A DNA stretch of 64,000 nt from Dactylis glomerata. Its lineage: Eukaryota > Streptophyta > Magnoliopsida > Poales > Poaceae. The stretch spans positions 5,218,212-5,282,211 of the forward strand of contig QXEO01001034.1 in the NCBI GenBank assembly GCA_007115705.1, in the 5' to 3' direction. This document shows, one piece after another, positions 47,501-59,566 of this stretch. The position numbers were made by a program, and so were the translations under genes. Every line of letters begins with the position of its first letter. Position 1 is the first letter of the stretch. The notes under the pieces are model-generated. The model had not been told where the DNA came from and ran no database searches. It saw only the letters and a list, made by a program, of their open reading frames with translations.

Positions 47501-48406
47501 GTTAGTTCCGGAAAATGCATAAAAGTGCCATGAAGTGTAACGAAACAATAGGCAAATGGTGTAAAAACAAGCATGGAGCATCAAAAATTATACATCCCAC
47601 ATGACGAGGAAGGAGAAGATCCTTGTCGGGATAGTTACAAGTTCGCAAAGAGACACCCATATGCCGCAGCAGAGCACATGGACAGGTGTAAGCATCTGCT
47701 CAGCGTGTTCTACCACGTTCACGGAGCAATAGTGGGAGAGATACAGAGTCTAGTGGACGAGATCACTGAGTCGACACCTACTCCATGGTGTACGGGGGAG
47801 ACTTCTGGACCACCGAGGGCACCCACTCTAGCCTTTTCGACTGGAGATTTTATTAACCTAGATGAGGAAGATGATCCCGAGGAGCGGGAGTTCGAGCCCG
47901 AGGCCGAACCGGAGATACCACCAGCACACTTTGCACACGGCTCGACTGGAGCCGGATACGAGGCAGGTTTGGAGTCATGGGGAATGCCTCATAACGACAG
48001 TCTAGTGGGGAACTCCATGGGTTGGCATTTCGGTGAGTATATGGGAACGACTGGAGATCCGATTCCATGTGATTCGGAGCGTGAGGTCACAAGTCAGTTC
48101 AGGGTTGTTCACCGCACTGGAGACGTGGCGGGGAAGCCTATAGAGATCGAGTCGGATGCGGAGGAAGAGTTAACTACTCACATGGAGCGTGGAGAATGCT
48201 CAAGGCCTAAGATGGAAAGGGGTACCACCGATGTTGTTTACCCATCGTTGAGCAGTTATCTGGGGATGACCGACTTCAACCTAGGTACTACACCCGATTA
48301 TGACTTTTTACCGGCGGAGTCATCTTATGCTCCTGCTTCACTGAGGAGGACATCAAGAGCTACCGGTTGGACACCGGGGATGTATCGAGAGTGCGACTAC
48401 CCGTAG
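38507..48406 (+). CDS. Element X extra ORF upstream of gag (orf0-like), split by element B
   Basis: The frame opens with ATG at 38507, runs to 38841, is interrupted by element B, and continues at 47596-48406. Removing B and one target-site copy restores one frame across the joint (FTHIPHDEEG), giving 381 codons and a TAG stop with no internal stop. The N-terminal half contains RDVTLDDYDGNLSDILQG and VGIMLIAKLGMSVIMP. The C-terminal half is very acidic (INLDEEDDPEEREFEPEAEP). No known domain is recognised. Rice RIRE3/RIRE8-type chromoviruses also carry an extra ORF before gag, and this is probably its counterpart. Function is unknown. Confidence 0.75.
38842..40641 (-). repeat. Element B 3' LTR with extended end
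   Basis: Plus-strand left edge TGATGCGTTTGATGGCGCCC, right edge GGAGACGTATCA. Bases 38842-38918 are absent from the LTRs of A and C and include a relict primer-binding site (TCCCCGGCAACGGCGCCA at 38891-38908). The rest (38919-40641) matches the C LTR. Confidence 0.87.
40642..43562 (-). other. Element B polypurine tract and non-coding 3' interior
   Basis: It begins with AGCATCCCCAAGCTTAACTC, the inverted polypurine region, and continues with non-coding DNA shared with A and C. No pol domains are seen. At about 41290 it keeps the empty target site of the Helitron found in A. Confidence 0.8.
43563..45620 (-). pseudogene. Element B gag-protease, one frameshift and one stop
   Basis: A capsid (gag) region with the conserved stretch KDWLLSLTKNSIDSWAKCKD and YAGLNFSSRNLLDSAAGG, an asparagine/tyrosine-rich linker (NNFNNNAYRNNFASNNY), a coiled-coil-like segment, and a C-terminal aspartic protease with active-site motif DLGASISIMP. 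Start ATG at 45620-45618. A 1-base deletion near 45360 (compared with element C) splits the frame, and CGA has become TGA at 43722-43720, so the last 50 or so codons are cut off. A 5-base deletion near 43680 follows. No RT, RNase H or integrase follows, so the element must rely on enzymes from elsewhere. Confidence 0.88.
45786..45803 (-). other. Element B primer-binding site, tRNA-Asp type
   Basis: The plus strand TCCCCGGCAACGGCGCCA is the inverse of TGGCGCCGTTGCCGGGGA. It is separated from the 5' LTR by ten bases (GAAAATTAGC on the plus strand). It is the working copy; a second, relict copy sits inside each LTR. Confidence 0.85.
45814..47591 (-). repeat. Element B 5' LTR with extended end and terminal deletion
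   Basis: Plus-strand left edge TGATGCGTTTGATGGCGCCC, with the same 77-base extension as the 3' LTR (45814-45890; relict site TCCCCGGCAACGGTGCCA). The right edge stops at CAAAAATTAT, so the terminal GATACGT...GTATCA is lost together with the first base of the target copy. Confidence 0.87.
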
Positions 48407-48702
48407 AGGACCACCATAGACATGGAGGCGACATGTTTTGTGACATATGTACCATATGTGTAATATGTAGTATTTGCTTTCGCAGTTTGAATAAGTGAGT
48501 GTAGTTACTCACAGGATGATAAGTTATGTAACACTATGTTCTTTTTACCCATGTATATACATGGTATATGTTTGGTGTGATTTGGCTATGTTTTATTTGG
48601 ATTTTTATTGTGGACTAACACCGTATATGAAGTTGAGCTCAGAAAGCATGAGCATGGTGTAACTATGAGTTTCGCTTAATGTAATAGGGTTAGGGGAATA
48701 GA

Positions 48703-50028
48703 ATGGCGATGGTAGTTGGTGAAGAATCTGAGCAACAAAGGATGGAGACTGAAGCCAAGGCTAAGGAGGCAGCCGATGCAGCAGCAAGGGAACCATTACC
48801 ACCACCACCACCATTCCTTACGCAGCAGGATTTTGCTCAGTACATGAGGACTGCAGATGAAAGGCAGCGTATGCTTATTGAGTGTCAAATAAAGATGGTG
48901 CAGGATGTGATGGACCGTAATCGTGAAGTTCAAAATGAAGGAGCACATGGAGTCTCATTGGCAGATTTCTTAAATACAAGACCACTTCCTTTTGCATCAG
49001 CACCGGAGCCAATGGACGCGGAAGACTGGTTACTGGACACCGAGAGGAAGCTCAACACAGTAAGTTGCAATGACAGTGATAAGCTTAGGTATGCCACACA
49101 TTTGTTATGTGGACCCGCATCAGCATGGTGGGACAATATTGTGGCTATACATCCTCCAGGATGGGTATTCACCTGGGAGGAATTCAAGAAGAAGTTCAGG
49201 GAATCAAATGCGCCGGAAAGTATCATGGAATTGAAGAGAAGAGAGTTTGAGAATCTTGTGCAGAATGACAATCCTATTATGAAGTATGTCAGGGAATTTT
49301 CTCTTCTATCTCGTTATGCTTCAGAAGACGTGAATACCGATGAAAAGTGGAAGAAACGATTTATGAGAGGACTGCACCCATGTGCAAGGTTACAATTGAG
49401 GATGTGGAAGGCAGCAGATTTTCAAGAGCTAGTCGATGCAGCCATTACCATGGAAGATGATTTCAAGCAAGTCCAAGGAGATAGGAGGAAGAAGGCCAAG
49501 ATTGAACCTAGGAGGTATCCAGATACCAAGCCAACTCCTAATATCAAGTTTAAGCCCAAGTATAGGTCCGGAGGGAATGTTACACCTCATGGCACTACAA
49601 GTGGAAACAATGATATCGTTTGCCGTGGTTGCGGTGGGCGAGGGAACATAGAGAAAGATTGCCGACAACCCAGAATTATCTATTTGGGGTGCAAGAAGGG
49701 TGGACATATGATAAAGGACTATCCTGAAAGGGGCCAGACTGGAGGTCGAGGTACAGGAGGAGGATCACACCGGGGTGGAGGTTTTGGAGGCGGTAAAAGT
49801 AAAAGGTCAACTTATGGGAAGTTGAATTGCACTAATCTCGAGGAAGTGAATCAGTCCGACAAGACCGTGATAGGTACGCTTCAGATCCTATCTCATCCCG
49901 GCAAAGTACTTTTTGATACTGGTGCTACTACCTCATTCATTTCGCAAGAGTTTGTTGATCTTTATGGAATTCTGTGCAATAAGCTAGAGTACCCCATTAC
50001 TGTTTTATCTATGGGGGAAAGATTTTAG
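48703..50028 (+). pseudogene. Element X gag and protease
   Basis: The gag begins with ATG at 48703. It has a retrotransposon gag domain (AEDWLLDTERKLNTVSCND, LLCGPASAWWDNI, WEEFKKKFRE), two damaged zinc knuckles (CRGCGGRGNIEKDC, with Asn in place of His; GCKKGGHMIKDYPE, with outer Cys residues lost) and a retropepsin motif LFDTGATTSFIS. The frame ends at a TAG (50026-50028) caused by an apparent 1-base loss in the G-run of ATGGGGGAAAG. Homology continues in another frame (LVTHLRQEQVIVIRDCVYLA). The product would package the element RNA, but the knuckle and frame defects make it non-functional. Confidence 0.88.
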
Positions 50029-50920
50029 TCACTCACCTCAGGCAAGAGCAGGTCATTGTGATCCGCGATTGTGTTTACCTAGCCGATCTTTTTCTCATCC
50101 CTATGAAGGATATGGCTATAATCCTTGGAATGGATTGGTTAGAGGAGAATGGAGCTCAGATTGATTGCAGAGAGAAAACTATGTCACTTAGGAGCCCAGG
50201 AGGGGGAAGGATAGTGTATCAAGGTGACTGACATGCACATATTGAAGTTCAACTACAACTCAATGCTCTAAAGGAATCAAAACTTGAGGATATTCCAGTG
50301 GTTAATGAATTTCAAGACGTGTTTCCACAGGAACTACCAGGAATGCCACCTGATAGGGAAATTGAGTTTACCATTGACTTAATCCCAGGCACAACACCTA
50401 TAGCTCAGGAACCATATAAGATGGGACCCAAGGAGTTAGTGGAATTGAAGGAACAGTTGGATGAGCTAGAGCAGAAAGGTTTCATTCAAGAAAGTATTTC
50501 ACCCTGGGGAACACCAGTAATCTTTGTTGACAAGCGGGATGGAGGACGTAGAATGTGCGGGGACTACAGAAATCTCAACAATGTCACAATCAAGAACAAA
50601 TATCCTTTGCCCAGAATACAAGACTTATTTGATCAAGTCAGAGGAGCCAGAGTATTTTCAAAGATAGATCTTCGATCAGGATATCACCAGATTAAGATCA
50701 AGAAGGAGGACGTTCCAAAAATAGCTTTTTGTCCAGGTATGGACATCATGAGTATTTAGTTGAACCTTTTGGATTGACAAATGCACCAGCGATCTTCATG
50801 AACCTCATGAACAAGATCTTTATGCCCTACTTGGACAAATTTGTGATAGTATTCATAGATGATATTTTGATCTACTCCAAGGACAAGGAAGAACATGCCA
50901 AGCATTTGAGGATTGCTTTA
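50029..50920 (+). pseudogene. Element X reverse transcriptase, 5' part
   Basis: After the frame change come the end of the protease region (GMDWLEENGAQIDC), an in-frame TGA at about 50229, then RT: FTIDLIPGTTPI, SPWGTPVIFVDKRDGG, NKYPLPRIQDLFDQV, KIDLRSGYHQIKIKKED. A 1-base deletion near 50735 shifts to another frame, which continues GHHEYLVEPFGLTNAPAIFM and the catalytic VIVFIDDILIYSK. It is interrupted at HLRIAL by element C (TSD CTTTA, 50916-50920). Confidence 0.9.
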
Positions 50921-52644
50921 TGCTAGCGTGTGATTGATGTGGGAGAATGTAATTGATGTAGGAGCTTCTTATTCTTCAAATCCCTGTCAACAGCACTAGA
51001 AGATTCCTTGTGCGTGGTGAATGACCAGCCAGTTGGGAACCCCAAGAGAAAGGTATGATGAGTATAGCAGCTAGTTTTCCCTCAGTTAAGAAACCAAGGT
51101 TTAATCGTTCTTGAAGAGGAGAGACAAACGACTGAAGATGATGCGGACTGGCTTAGTAACACTCCAACAAGGGCGCCGTTTAACGATACTTGTTGACTCG
51201 TCTTCGGCCAGTAGCAACGCGGAACCTGCACACAACACAACCAAGTACTTCGTTCCCAACTTGCGATGGGGTTGTCAATCTCACCGGTTTGCTTGAAACA
51301 AAGGTTATGAGCGTATCGAGTGGAAAACAATAGAGTACGCGAGTAAAGTAAACAGTGCAAGTAAAGTAAACAGGTGATAGCAATATGATGGAAATAGGAC
51401 CGGGGTCCACAGTTCACTAGTGGTGTCTCTCCATAAGATAAATAACACATGCTGGGTAAACAAATTACAGTTGGGCAATTGATAGAATAAAGATAAATGT
51501 GATATGTCAAGAAGATCACTATGAGATTTACTCTGGGCATTACAACAAAATACATAGACCGCCATCCAACTGCATCTATGACTAATAATCCACTTGTGAT
51601 GAATCAATCCGAGAACTCCACAAGTATTAAGGGTCGAACAACAGATAATTGCATTAAGCAAAGTGTGTAATGTAAACAAAGCATATGCCCTTGAGCATAT
51701 GAATGTTGTTTTCTCCCTAGTAGCAACAGCACATCTACAACCTTAGAGGTTTCTGTCACTCCCCCAGGTTAAATAGAGGCATGAACCCACTATCGAGCAT
51801 AAATACCCCCTCTTGGAGTCACTAGCAACTACTCGGCCAAGATAGCTACTAACAACGGAGAGCATGCAAGATCATAAACAACATAGAGATAACAAAAGAT
51901 AATATTCAGTACAACAACTTAATCATAAACACCAATATTCATCGGATCCCAACAAACCAAACATGTAGAATTACATAACGGTGATCTCAATCATGTAGGG
52001 CAGCTCATGAGATCTAAACATGAAGCACATGGTGGAGAAGACACCCATCTAGCTACTGCTATGGACCCATAGTCCAAGGTAGAATACTCACTCATCACTC
52101 CGGAGGCAAGCATGGCGATGAAGAAGACCTCCGGTGGCGATTCCCCTCTCCGGCAGGGTGCCGGGAAGAGCTTCTAGACCCTCCCGATCTTCGGGTCGAC
52201 GGTGGCGATGGATCGCGATGTGTTCTGGAAAATTGATTGGGTACTTAGGTTTTTTCCGTTGGGGGGTCTTTATAGGCGAAGGGGCGATGTCAGAGGAGGG
52301 GCCAGGTGCCCTCACGCCAAGGTGGCGCGGCCAGGCCCCTGGCCGCGCGAGCCCGGCGTGTGGGGCCTTGGTGGCCCCCTCCTACTCTCCTTCGGATCTC
52401 TGGAAGCTTCCGGGTAAAATAAGACTTCAGGAACTTGTTTCGTCCAATTCCGAGAATATTTCCTGTGTATCACTTCTGAAACACAAAAACAGCAGAAAAC
52501 AGGGAACTGGCACTGTGGCAACTCGTTAATAGGTTAGTTCCGGAAAATGCATAAAAGTGCCACAAAGTGTAACGAAACAATAGGCAAATGGTGTAAAAAC
52601 AAGCATGGAGCATCAAAAATTATAGATACGTTGGAGACGTATCA
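50921..52644 (-). repeat. Element C 3' LTR
   Basis: Plus-strand left edge TGCTAGCGTGTGATTGATG, right edge TTGGAGACGTATCA. It is followed by AGCATCCCCAAGCTT, the inverted polypurine region. It differs from the partner LTR by scattered substitutions and by two small indels at most. Confidence 0.93.
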
Positions 52645-55579
52645 AGCATCCCCAAGCTTAACTCCTGCTCGTCCTCGAGTAGGTAAGTGATAACAAAAGA
52701 ATGATTTTTGAGGTGACATGCACCTACACAATCTTAATCATATATGTAAGCATTTGTGAGCTGGGATCATAAGAACTTAAAACATGGGCATGAAGATATA
52801 ATCTTGATAATAAGAACTTAGCAACCATGTTGTAAACATGCAAATGAACACAAACAAAAGATCATGAAAATGAAACAATGAAAGTCAAACGTGTGTTCAA
52901 ATCATAAGGAAAAACATACAAATGGTTTTTAGCTTGTCCTTCAAAGAGAGCAAAACATAAATGCATAGGACACCTTCAAGTTTAAGAGGGCGACTAGATA
53001 CAAATAATTTAAGAACAAGTGAAACCAACAATATGAATCAATCAATGAACTTTGGGACAATGCATATCACACTAAGAATGACAACTATGCTCTCTTAATG
53101 GTGCATAAAGATAGAAGGTGGTGACTCAACATAAAGATAGAAGAAAGGCCCTTCGCAGAGGGAAGCAGTGATTGCAAGTTTTATAACCTTCAAAAATTAT
53201 GGTACTTACTGGCTTTGAGCTCTCATTGCCCCCATCATAAGCATCCTGAATGGTTAAAGTTAATGCGAGAACAATTATGATGCATATGCTTGACAAATCA
53301 TAAGTTGAAAACCTCGTGCCCCGTGAATACGAGTACCCAAACCTCATGCTACTTTACTTAGAGTCCCAAGCAAGGCTCTTGTCATTGTAAATATATGCAT
53401 ATCATTGAGAACCGCCAATGGGGTACCTCCGTGCCCGATGACATGGAACAAGCCCACACCAAAATGACAGGACAAGCAGACAATGAACACCTCGACATCT
53501 CTTTTATTTGCGTTTTGTTTAGCTTTTTATTGTGAGATGCGTCGTCGAATGTTCACCATGGGTATGCTGCAAATTTCCACCATGAATTATGCATGGCTTA
53601 GATTAGCGGCCCGACGTTTCCCTAACACATATACAAACTCCATGATCCCCACAAGATTCCCAATTCATTTCACACCGCGGGCATCCATAAACCAAAGATC
53701 ACGATATCAACTCAAATAAGAAGTGCAATGTTGAAAGCTTGCCCATGACTGCATGGCTGGGCTAGAATCCAACTTACAACTTGCAAGCATAACAACTCAA
53801 CATAAGAGACCACAATGTCAAATTTTTAAGAACAGGAAAAAGTAAAGTGTGCCTTCCGGTTCGTGAGAGCTTTACTGACCGAATTTCGCATAACACTGGT
53901 AAGAGTTTAATTTGAAGAGAAAATAAAAGCAAGTCAAATTTACTTGGAATAGCAAATTGCTAGTAGGTATGTATGGTGGACACTTTGGAAAACTTTAGAT
54001 TTTAGGAGTTGGATGCACGAGTAGAGCTCATACTCAGTACAAGGCGAAGGCTAGCAAAAGACTGGGAGCGACCAACTAAGAGAGCAATAATGGCCATAAT
54101 CATGCAAAGCGACAAAGCGACATTAAAAGAAGCATAAGATGGCATCAAAAGTAAAAAACTAAATGATCATAGAGGCTATTGGCGACTTAGTAAGAGTCTG
54201 ACATGTGTGAGCATGCGCCAAGTCAACCCAAATAAAGCATCAAGGAGAAAACCAAAATAATGCTTCCATACAATAAAAACAACGCATGATTTTTTCAAGG
54301 GCTCATTAAGCAATCTCAGTTATTTGAGACAAGTCATGCTACAGCAAAACCACTAAGCATACTATCAAAAAGACATCAAGCATGACATGAAAAAGCCTAA
54401 GCCACAGTCTACACAAGCTCCTTCCTGTACCACTATTTTGCACAAAGCTTTTTCTCTTTTCCAACACCATTTGAATTTTTTAAAGATACCTCTTTTGATG
54501 AAAATAAATAAAGATCAGAGGCAAAAATACACCTTGATGAAAAGATATGACAAGGTCTGAACGCAAATCAAGGCAAAAACGAAAACCAAAAGCAGTAGCA
54601 GAAAAAGAAGAACACTCGATTTTTAATAAGAGTGAAAACTAGAGCGTTCTTGGCAAATGAAAAACAAGGCAACTTCTCCAAAAGAAATTTGTTGGGGTCC
54701 AACCATTTATTGCAGCAAACAAACAAACTAAACTAACTAAGAAAACTAAAACAACTGACGCTCCAAGAAAAACACATAGTGCATGAAGCAATAAAAATAT
54801 AGTGTTTTGAAAGGTGACCTGATTTTTGCCGATGAAGAAGGGGTGCCTCGGGGGCATCCCCAAGCTTTGACGCTTGTACCTCTTGGATATTTCTTGGGGT
54901 GATGCATGGGCATCCCCAAGCTTGAGCTTTTGTCCATTCTTCAACTCATCTCATCATTCTCCAATCCCTACACTTGAAAACTTCCTTCATACAAAACTAA
55001 ACACAATTCTATTAGCAACATTAGTGCAAGCATAACATATAATCAATCCTCTTTTTGCTTCAGGTTTCAACTCAAAACAACCACATATATAGTAAATACT
55101 ACTGTAGCAACTTCTCTAAAAGTTCCGTGATAAAAAGAACTCAAAAGAAAGCGATAAAGTGGCAAACACAAATATTGGCAGAAATCTGTCAAAACTGAAC
55201 AGCTGACAAAGGTCGAATTTTTGAGGGGTTTTCTATTGCTCAAATCAAAAAGTGTTCAGCTAACAAAAGTTTGGATATAACCTGGGGCATATGCACAAGA
55301 AATCGCAGGTCCAAAAGATATACAGATAATTTATACGAATTTTTACGGTGCAGCACCGAAAACAGTTTCAGGACAGCAACATCCCCAAATCTTTACCTCA
55401 CTCGAATTAGAGGCTTCTCTTGGCACAAAAACGAAATAAACAAGATAAGGAGCGGTCATTATAGTAGTAATGACTTCCAAGACTCAAATAAAAGAAAAAT
55501 TACTGAAAAGAAACATTGGGTTATCTCCCAAGAGTGCTTTTCTTTAACGCCTTTGAGCTAGGCGCAGAAAAATTGCGAA
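52645..55579 (-). other. Element C polypurine tract and non-coding 3' interior
   Basis: Homologous throughout to 40642-43562 of B. It carries no pol motif. It keeps the Helitron empty site at about 53292. Confidence 0.8.
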
Positions 55580-57643
55580 TCAAGTAATATCAAGTGATGA
55601 AGCATCAAGCTCATAATTTGCTCTAAGAATAGAGTCAAAAAGTAATTTCTTTATTTTCCTAGGAAAGTGTTCCATACCTTTCTTTAGTGGGAATTGATAT
55701 TTGATAGTGCCTTCCCTCATATCAATGATAGAACCTACAGTTCGAAGAAAGGGTCTTCCCAAAATAATAGGACATGAAGCATGGCATTCAACGTCCATAA
55801 CAAGAAAATCAACGGGAACAAGGTTATTGTTAACCACAATAAGAACATCATTAATCCTTCCCAAAGGTTTCTTCTTAGCAACATCAGCAATAGGAACATC
55901 AAAATAACATTTTTCAAGCGGTGGTAAATCAAGCATGTCATAAATCTTTCTAGGCATGGTAGAAATACTAGCACCTAGATCACATAAAGCATGGCAATCA
56001 TAACCATTAACATGCATATCAAAGATGGGTTCCCAACCATCTTCTAACTTCTTGGGAACAGAAGCTTTTTGCTTCAACTTTTTATTCCTAATTTTCATGA
56101 GAGCATTGGTAATATGCTTAGTAAAAGCAATATTTAAAGAACTAGCATTGGGAGTCAAAGCAAGCTTTTGCAAGAACAAAATAACTTCAGATATATTGCA
56201 GCCATCAACATCAAAATCATTAAAAGAAATAGAGCTATCATCCCCCACACTCCAAAAAATTTCAGCACTCTTTTGAGAAAATTTTTTGGCAGTTTTAGGC
56301 TTGTTAACACAAGGAGTGGGAGTTTTCTCTACACCAATCAAAGTAAGAGGATTGCTAGCATGAGGAGCAGCATCATTAGAGGTAGTAATGGTACATACCT
56401 TCATCTCTCTAGCCATCTCATCTTCTCTTTCCCACCTGGCATGCAATTCCGCTAACAATCTAATATTTTCATCAATTCCAACTTGAATAGCATTAGCGGT
56501 AGCAAAAACATTGTTCTCTTTCATATCATTAGGCAACACTTTTAATTTTAGAAGTTCAACATCATGAGCAAGGCTATCAACTTTAGAAGCAAGAATATCA
56601 ATTTTGCCTAACTTTTCCTCAACAGACTTGTTAAAAGCAGTTTGCTTACCGATGAAGTCCTTGAGCATTACCTCAAGCTCGGAGGGCGCGGCCCTAGTGT
56701 TGTTGTAGGAATTACCATAAGAATTACCATAACCATTACCATTGGTTGAAGGATACGGCCTATAATTGTTACTAGCAAAATTGTTCCTATAAGCATTGTT
56801 GTTAAAATTATTATTTCTAATGAAATTCACATCAACATGCTCTTCTTGAGCAACCAGAGAGGCCAAAGGAACATTATTAGGATCAACATGAGTCCTATCA
56901 TTAGCAAGCATAGCCATAATGGTATCAATCTTATCATTCAAGGAAGAGGTTTCCTAAACAGAATTTACCTTCTTACCTTGTGGAGCTCTCTCGGTGTGCC
57001 ATTCAGAATAATTTACCATCATGTTGTCGAGTAGCTTTGTTGCGGCGCCCAAGGTAAGGGACATAAAAGTGCCTCCAGCAGCTGAATCAAGTAGGTTCCT
57101 CGAAGAAAAATTTAGTCCTGCATAAAAAGTTTGGATAATCATCCAAGTAGTCAGTCCATGAGTGGGGCAATTCTTTATCATAGATTTCATTCTTTCCCAA
57201 GCTTGAGCAACATGTTCATTATCAAACTGAGTAAACTTTATAATATTGCTACGCAAAGATATAATCTTAGCAGGAGGATAGTATCTACCAATAAAAGCAT
57301 CCTTACACTTAGCCCATGAATCAATACTATTCTTAGTCAAAGACAGCAACCAATCTTTAGCTTTTACTCTCAAAGAAAAAGGAAGCAACTTGAGCTTAAT
57401 AATATCACTATCAACATCCTTATATTTCTGCATCTCACATAGCTCAACAAAATTGTTGAGATGAGCTACAGCATCTTCAGTACTAGCACCAGAGAATTGC
57501 TCTTTCATAACAAGGTTCAACAAAGCAGGCTTAATCTCATAAAAGTTTGCAGCGGGAGCAGGTGGTGCAATAGGAGGGCAGATAAAATCACTATTGTTTG
57601 TGCTAGTAAAGTCACACAACTTGGTGTTTTCAGGATTGGCCAT
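55580..57643 (-). pseudogene. Element C gag-protease, one stop codon
   Basis: The best-preserved gag-protease of the family: 687 codons from ATG at 57643-57641 to TGA at 55582-55580, with a single internal TAG (56956-56954) where B has GAG. It contains the same gag core (KDWLLSLTKNSIDSWAKCKD), Asn/Tyr-rich linker and protease motif (LCDLGASISTMPRKIYDML). The C-terminus (RPFLRTVGSIIDMREGTIKY) is intact here and truncated in A and B. With the one stop it gives two partial proteins. Confidence 0.9.
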
Positions 57644-57808
57644 TTCAGCAAAACGAAAGTAAACAAGTAAAAACAACTACCAGGGATTCTAATTTTTTTG
57701 GGTTTTTGATATAAAATGATGCAGGTAAAATAAATAAAGTAAAGCAAAACAATAACAAAGTAAAGGATGTGCGTGCGAAAACTCCCCTCGCAGAAGTCTT
57801 CTACTTCC

Positions 57809-57826
57809 TCCCCGGCAACAGCGCCA
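57809..57826 (-). other. Element C primer-binding site, tRNA-Asp type
   Basis: The plus strand TCCCCGGCAACAGCGCCA has one mismatch to the form in element B. Ten bases (GAAAATTGGC) separate it from the 5' LTR. Confidence 0.85.
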
Positions 57827-57836
57827 GAAAATTGGC

Positions 57837-59561
57837 TGCTAGCGCGTGGTTGACGTGGGAGAATGTAATTGATGTAGGAGCTTCTTATTCTTCAAATCCC
57901 TGTCAACAGCACTAGAAGATTCCTTGTGTGTGGTGAATGACCAGCCAGTTGGGAACCCCAAGAGAAAGGTATGATGAGTATAGCAGCTAGTTTTCCCTCA
58001 GTTAAGAAACCAAGGTTTAATCGTTCTTGAAGAGGAGAGACAAACGACTGAAGGTGATGCGGACTGGCTTAGTAACACTCCAACAAGGGCGCCGTTTAAC
58101 GATACTTGTTGACTCGTCTTCGGCCAGTAGCAACGCGGAACCTTCACACAACACAACCAAGTACTTCGTTCCCAACTTGCGATGAGGTTGTCAATCTCAC
58201 CGGTTTGCTTGAAACAAAGGTTATGAGCGTATCGAGTGGAAAACAATAGAGTATGCGAGTAAAGTAAACAGTGCGAGTAAAGTAAATAGGTGATAGCAAT
58301 ATGATGGAAATAGGACCGGGGTCCACAGTTCACTAGTGGTGTCTCTCCATAAGATAAATAACACATGTTGGGTAAACAAATTACAGTTGGGCAATTGATA
58401 GAATAAAGATAAACGTGATATGTCAAGAAGATCACTATGAGATTTACTCTGGGCATTACAACAAAATACATAGACCGCCATCCAACTGCATCTATGACTA
58501 ATAATCCACTTGTGGTGAATCAATCCGAGAACTCCACAAGTATTAAGTTGCGAACAACAGATAATTGCATTAAGCAAAGTGTGTAATGTAAACAAAGCAT
58601 ATGCCCTTGAGCATATGAATGTTGTTTTCTCCCTAGTAGCAACAGCCCATCTACAACCTTAGAGGTTTCTGTCACTCCCCCAGGTTAAATAGAGGCATAA
58701 ACCCACTATCGAGCATAAATACCCCCTCTTGGAGTCACTAGCAACTACTCGGCCAAGATAGCTACTAACAACGGAGAGCATGCAAGATCATAAACAACAT
58801 AGAGATAACAAAAGATAATATTCAGTACAGCAACTTAATCATAAACACCAATATTTATCGGATCCCAACAAACCAAACATGTAGAATTACATAACGGTGA
58901 TCTCAGTCATGTAGGGCAGCTCATGAGATCTAAACATGAAGCACATGGTGGAGAAGACACCCCTCTAGCTACTGCTATGGACCCATAGTCCAAGGTAGAC
59001 TACTCACTCATCGCTCCGGAGGCAAGCATGGCGATGAAGAAGACCTCCGGTGGCGATTCCCCTCTCCGGCAGGGTGCCGGGAAGAGCTTCTGGACCCTCT
59101 CGATCTTCGGGTCGACGGCGGCGGCAGATCGCGATGTGTTCTGGAAATTTGATCGGGTACTTAGGTTTTTTCTGTCGGGGGGTCTTTATAGGCGAAGGGG
59201 CGATATCAGAGGAGGGGCCAGGCGCCCTCACGCCAAGGCGGCGCGGCCAGGCCCCTGGCCGCGCGAGCCTGGCGTGTGGGGCCCTGGTGGCCCCCCTCCT
59301 ACTCTCCTTTGGATCTCTGGAAGCTTCCGGGTAAAATAAGACTTCAGGAACTTGTTTCGTCCAATTCCGAGAATATTTCCTGTGTATCACTTCTGAAACA
59401 CAAAAACAGCAGAAAATAGGGAACTGGCAATGTGGCAACTCGTTAATAGGTTAGTTCCGGAAAATGCATAAAAGTGCCATGAAGTGTAATGAAACAATAG
59501 GCAAATGGTGTAAAAACAAGCATGGAGCATCAAAAATTATAGATACGTTGGAGACGTATCA
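57837..59561 (-). repeat. Element C 5' LTR
   Basis: Plus-strand left edge TGCTAGCGCGTGGTTGACG, right edge TTGGAGACGTATCA, then the target copy CTTTA. It is collinear with 50921-52644. Confidence 0.93.
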
Positions 59562-59566
59562 CTTTA

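Larger units (their letters stand above)
38842..47591 (-). mobile_element. Element B: gag-protease-only LTR retrotransposon nested in X
   Basis: A minus-strand sister of elements A and C. Its 3' LTR (38842-40641) and 5' LTR (45814-47591) both carry a 77-base extension containing a second primer-binding-site sequence. The left target copy is CACAT (38837-38841). On the right only ACAT (47592-47595) remains, because about 23 bases including the LTR terminus are deleted. The interior holds one gag-protease gene and about 2.9 kb of non-coding DNA, with no pol. Confidence 0.9.
50921..59561 (-). mobile_element. Element C: gag-protease-only LTR retrotransposon nested in X RT
   Basis: A complete minus-strand element with LTRs 50921-52644 and 57837-59561 (1,724 and 1,725 bp), flanked by exact CTTTA copies (50916-50920 and 59562-59566). 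It has a tRNA-Asp-type primer-binding site and a polypurine tract. It is a close sister of element B, but its LTR ends at TGCTAGCG without B's 77-base extension. The interior holds one gag-protease gene with a single stop and no pol. Confidence 0.95.
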
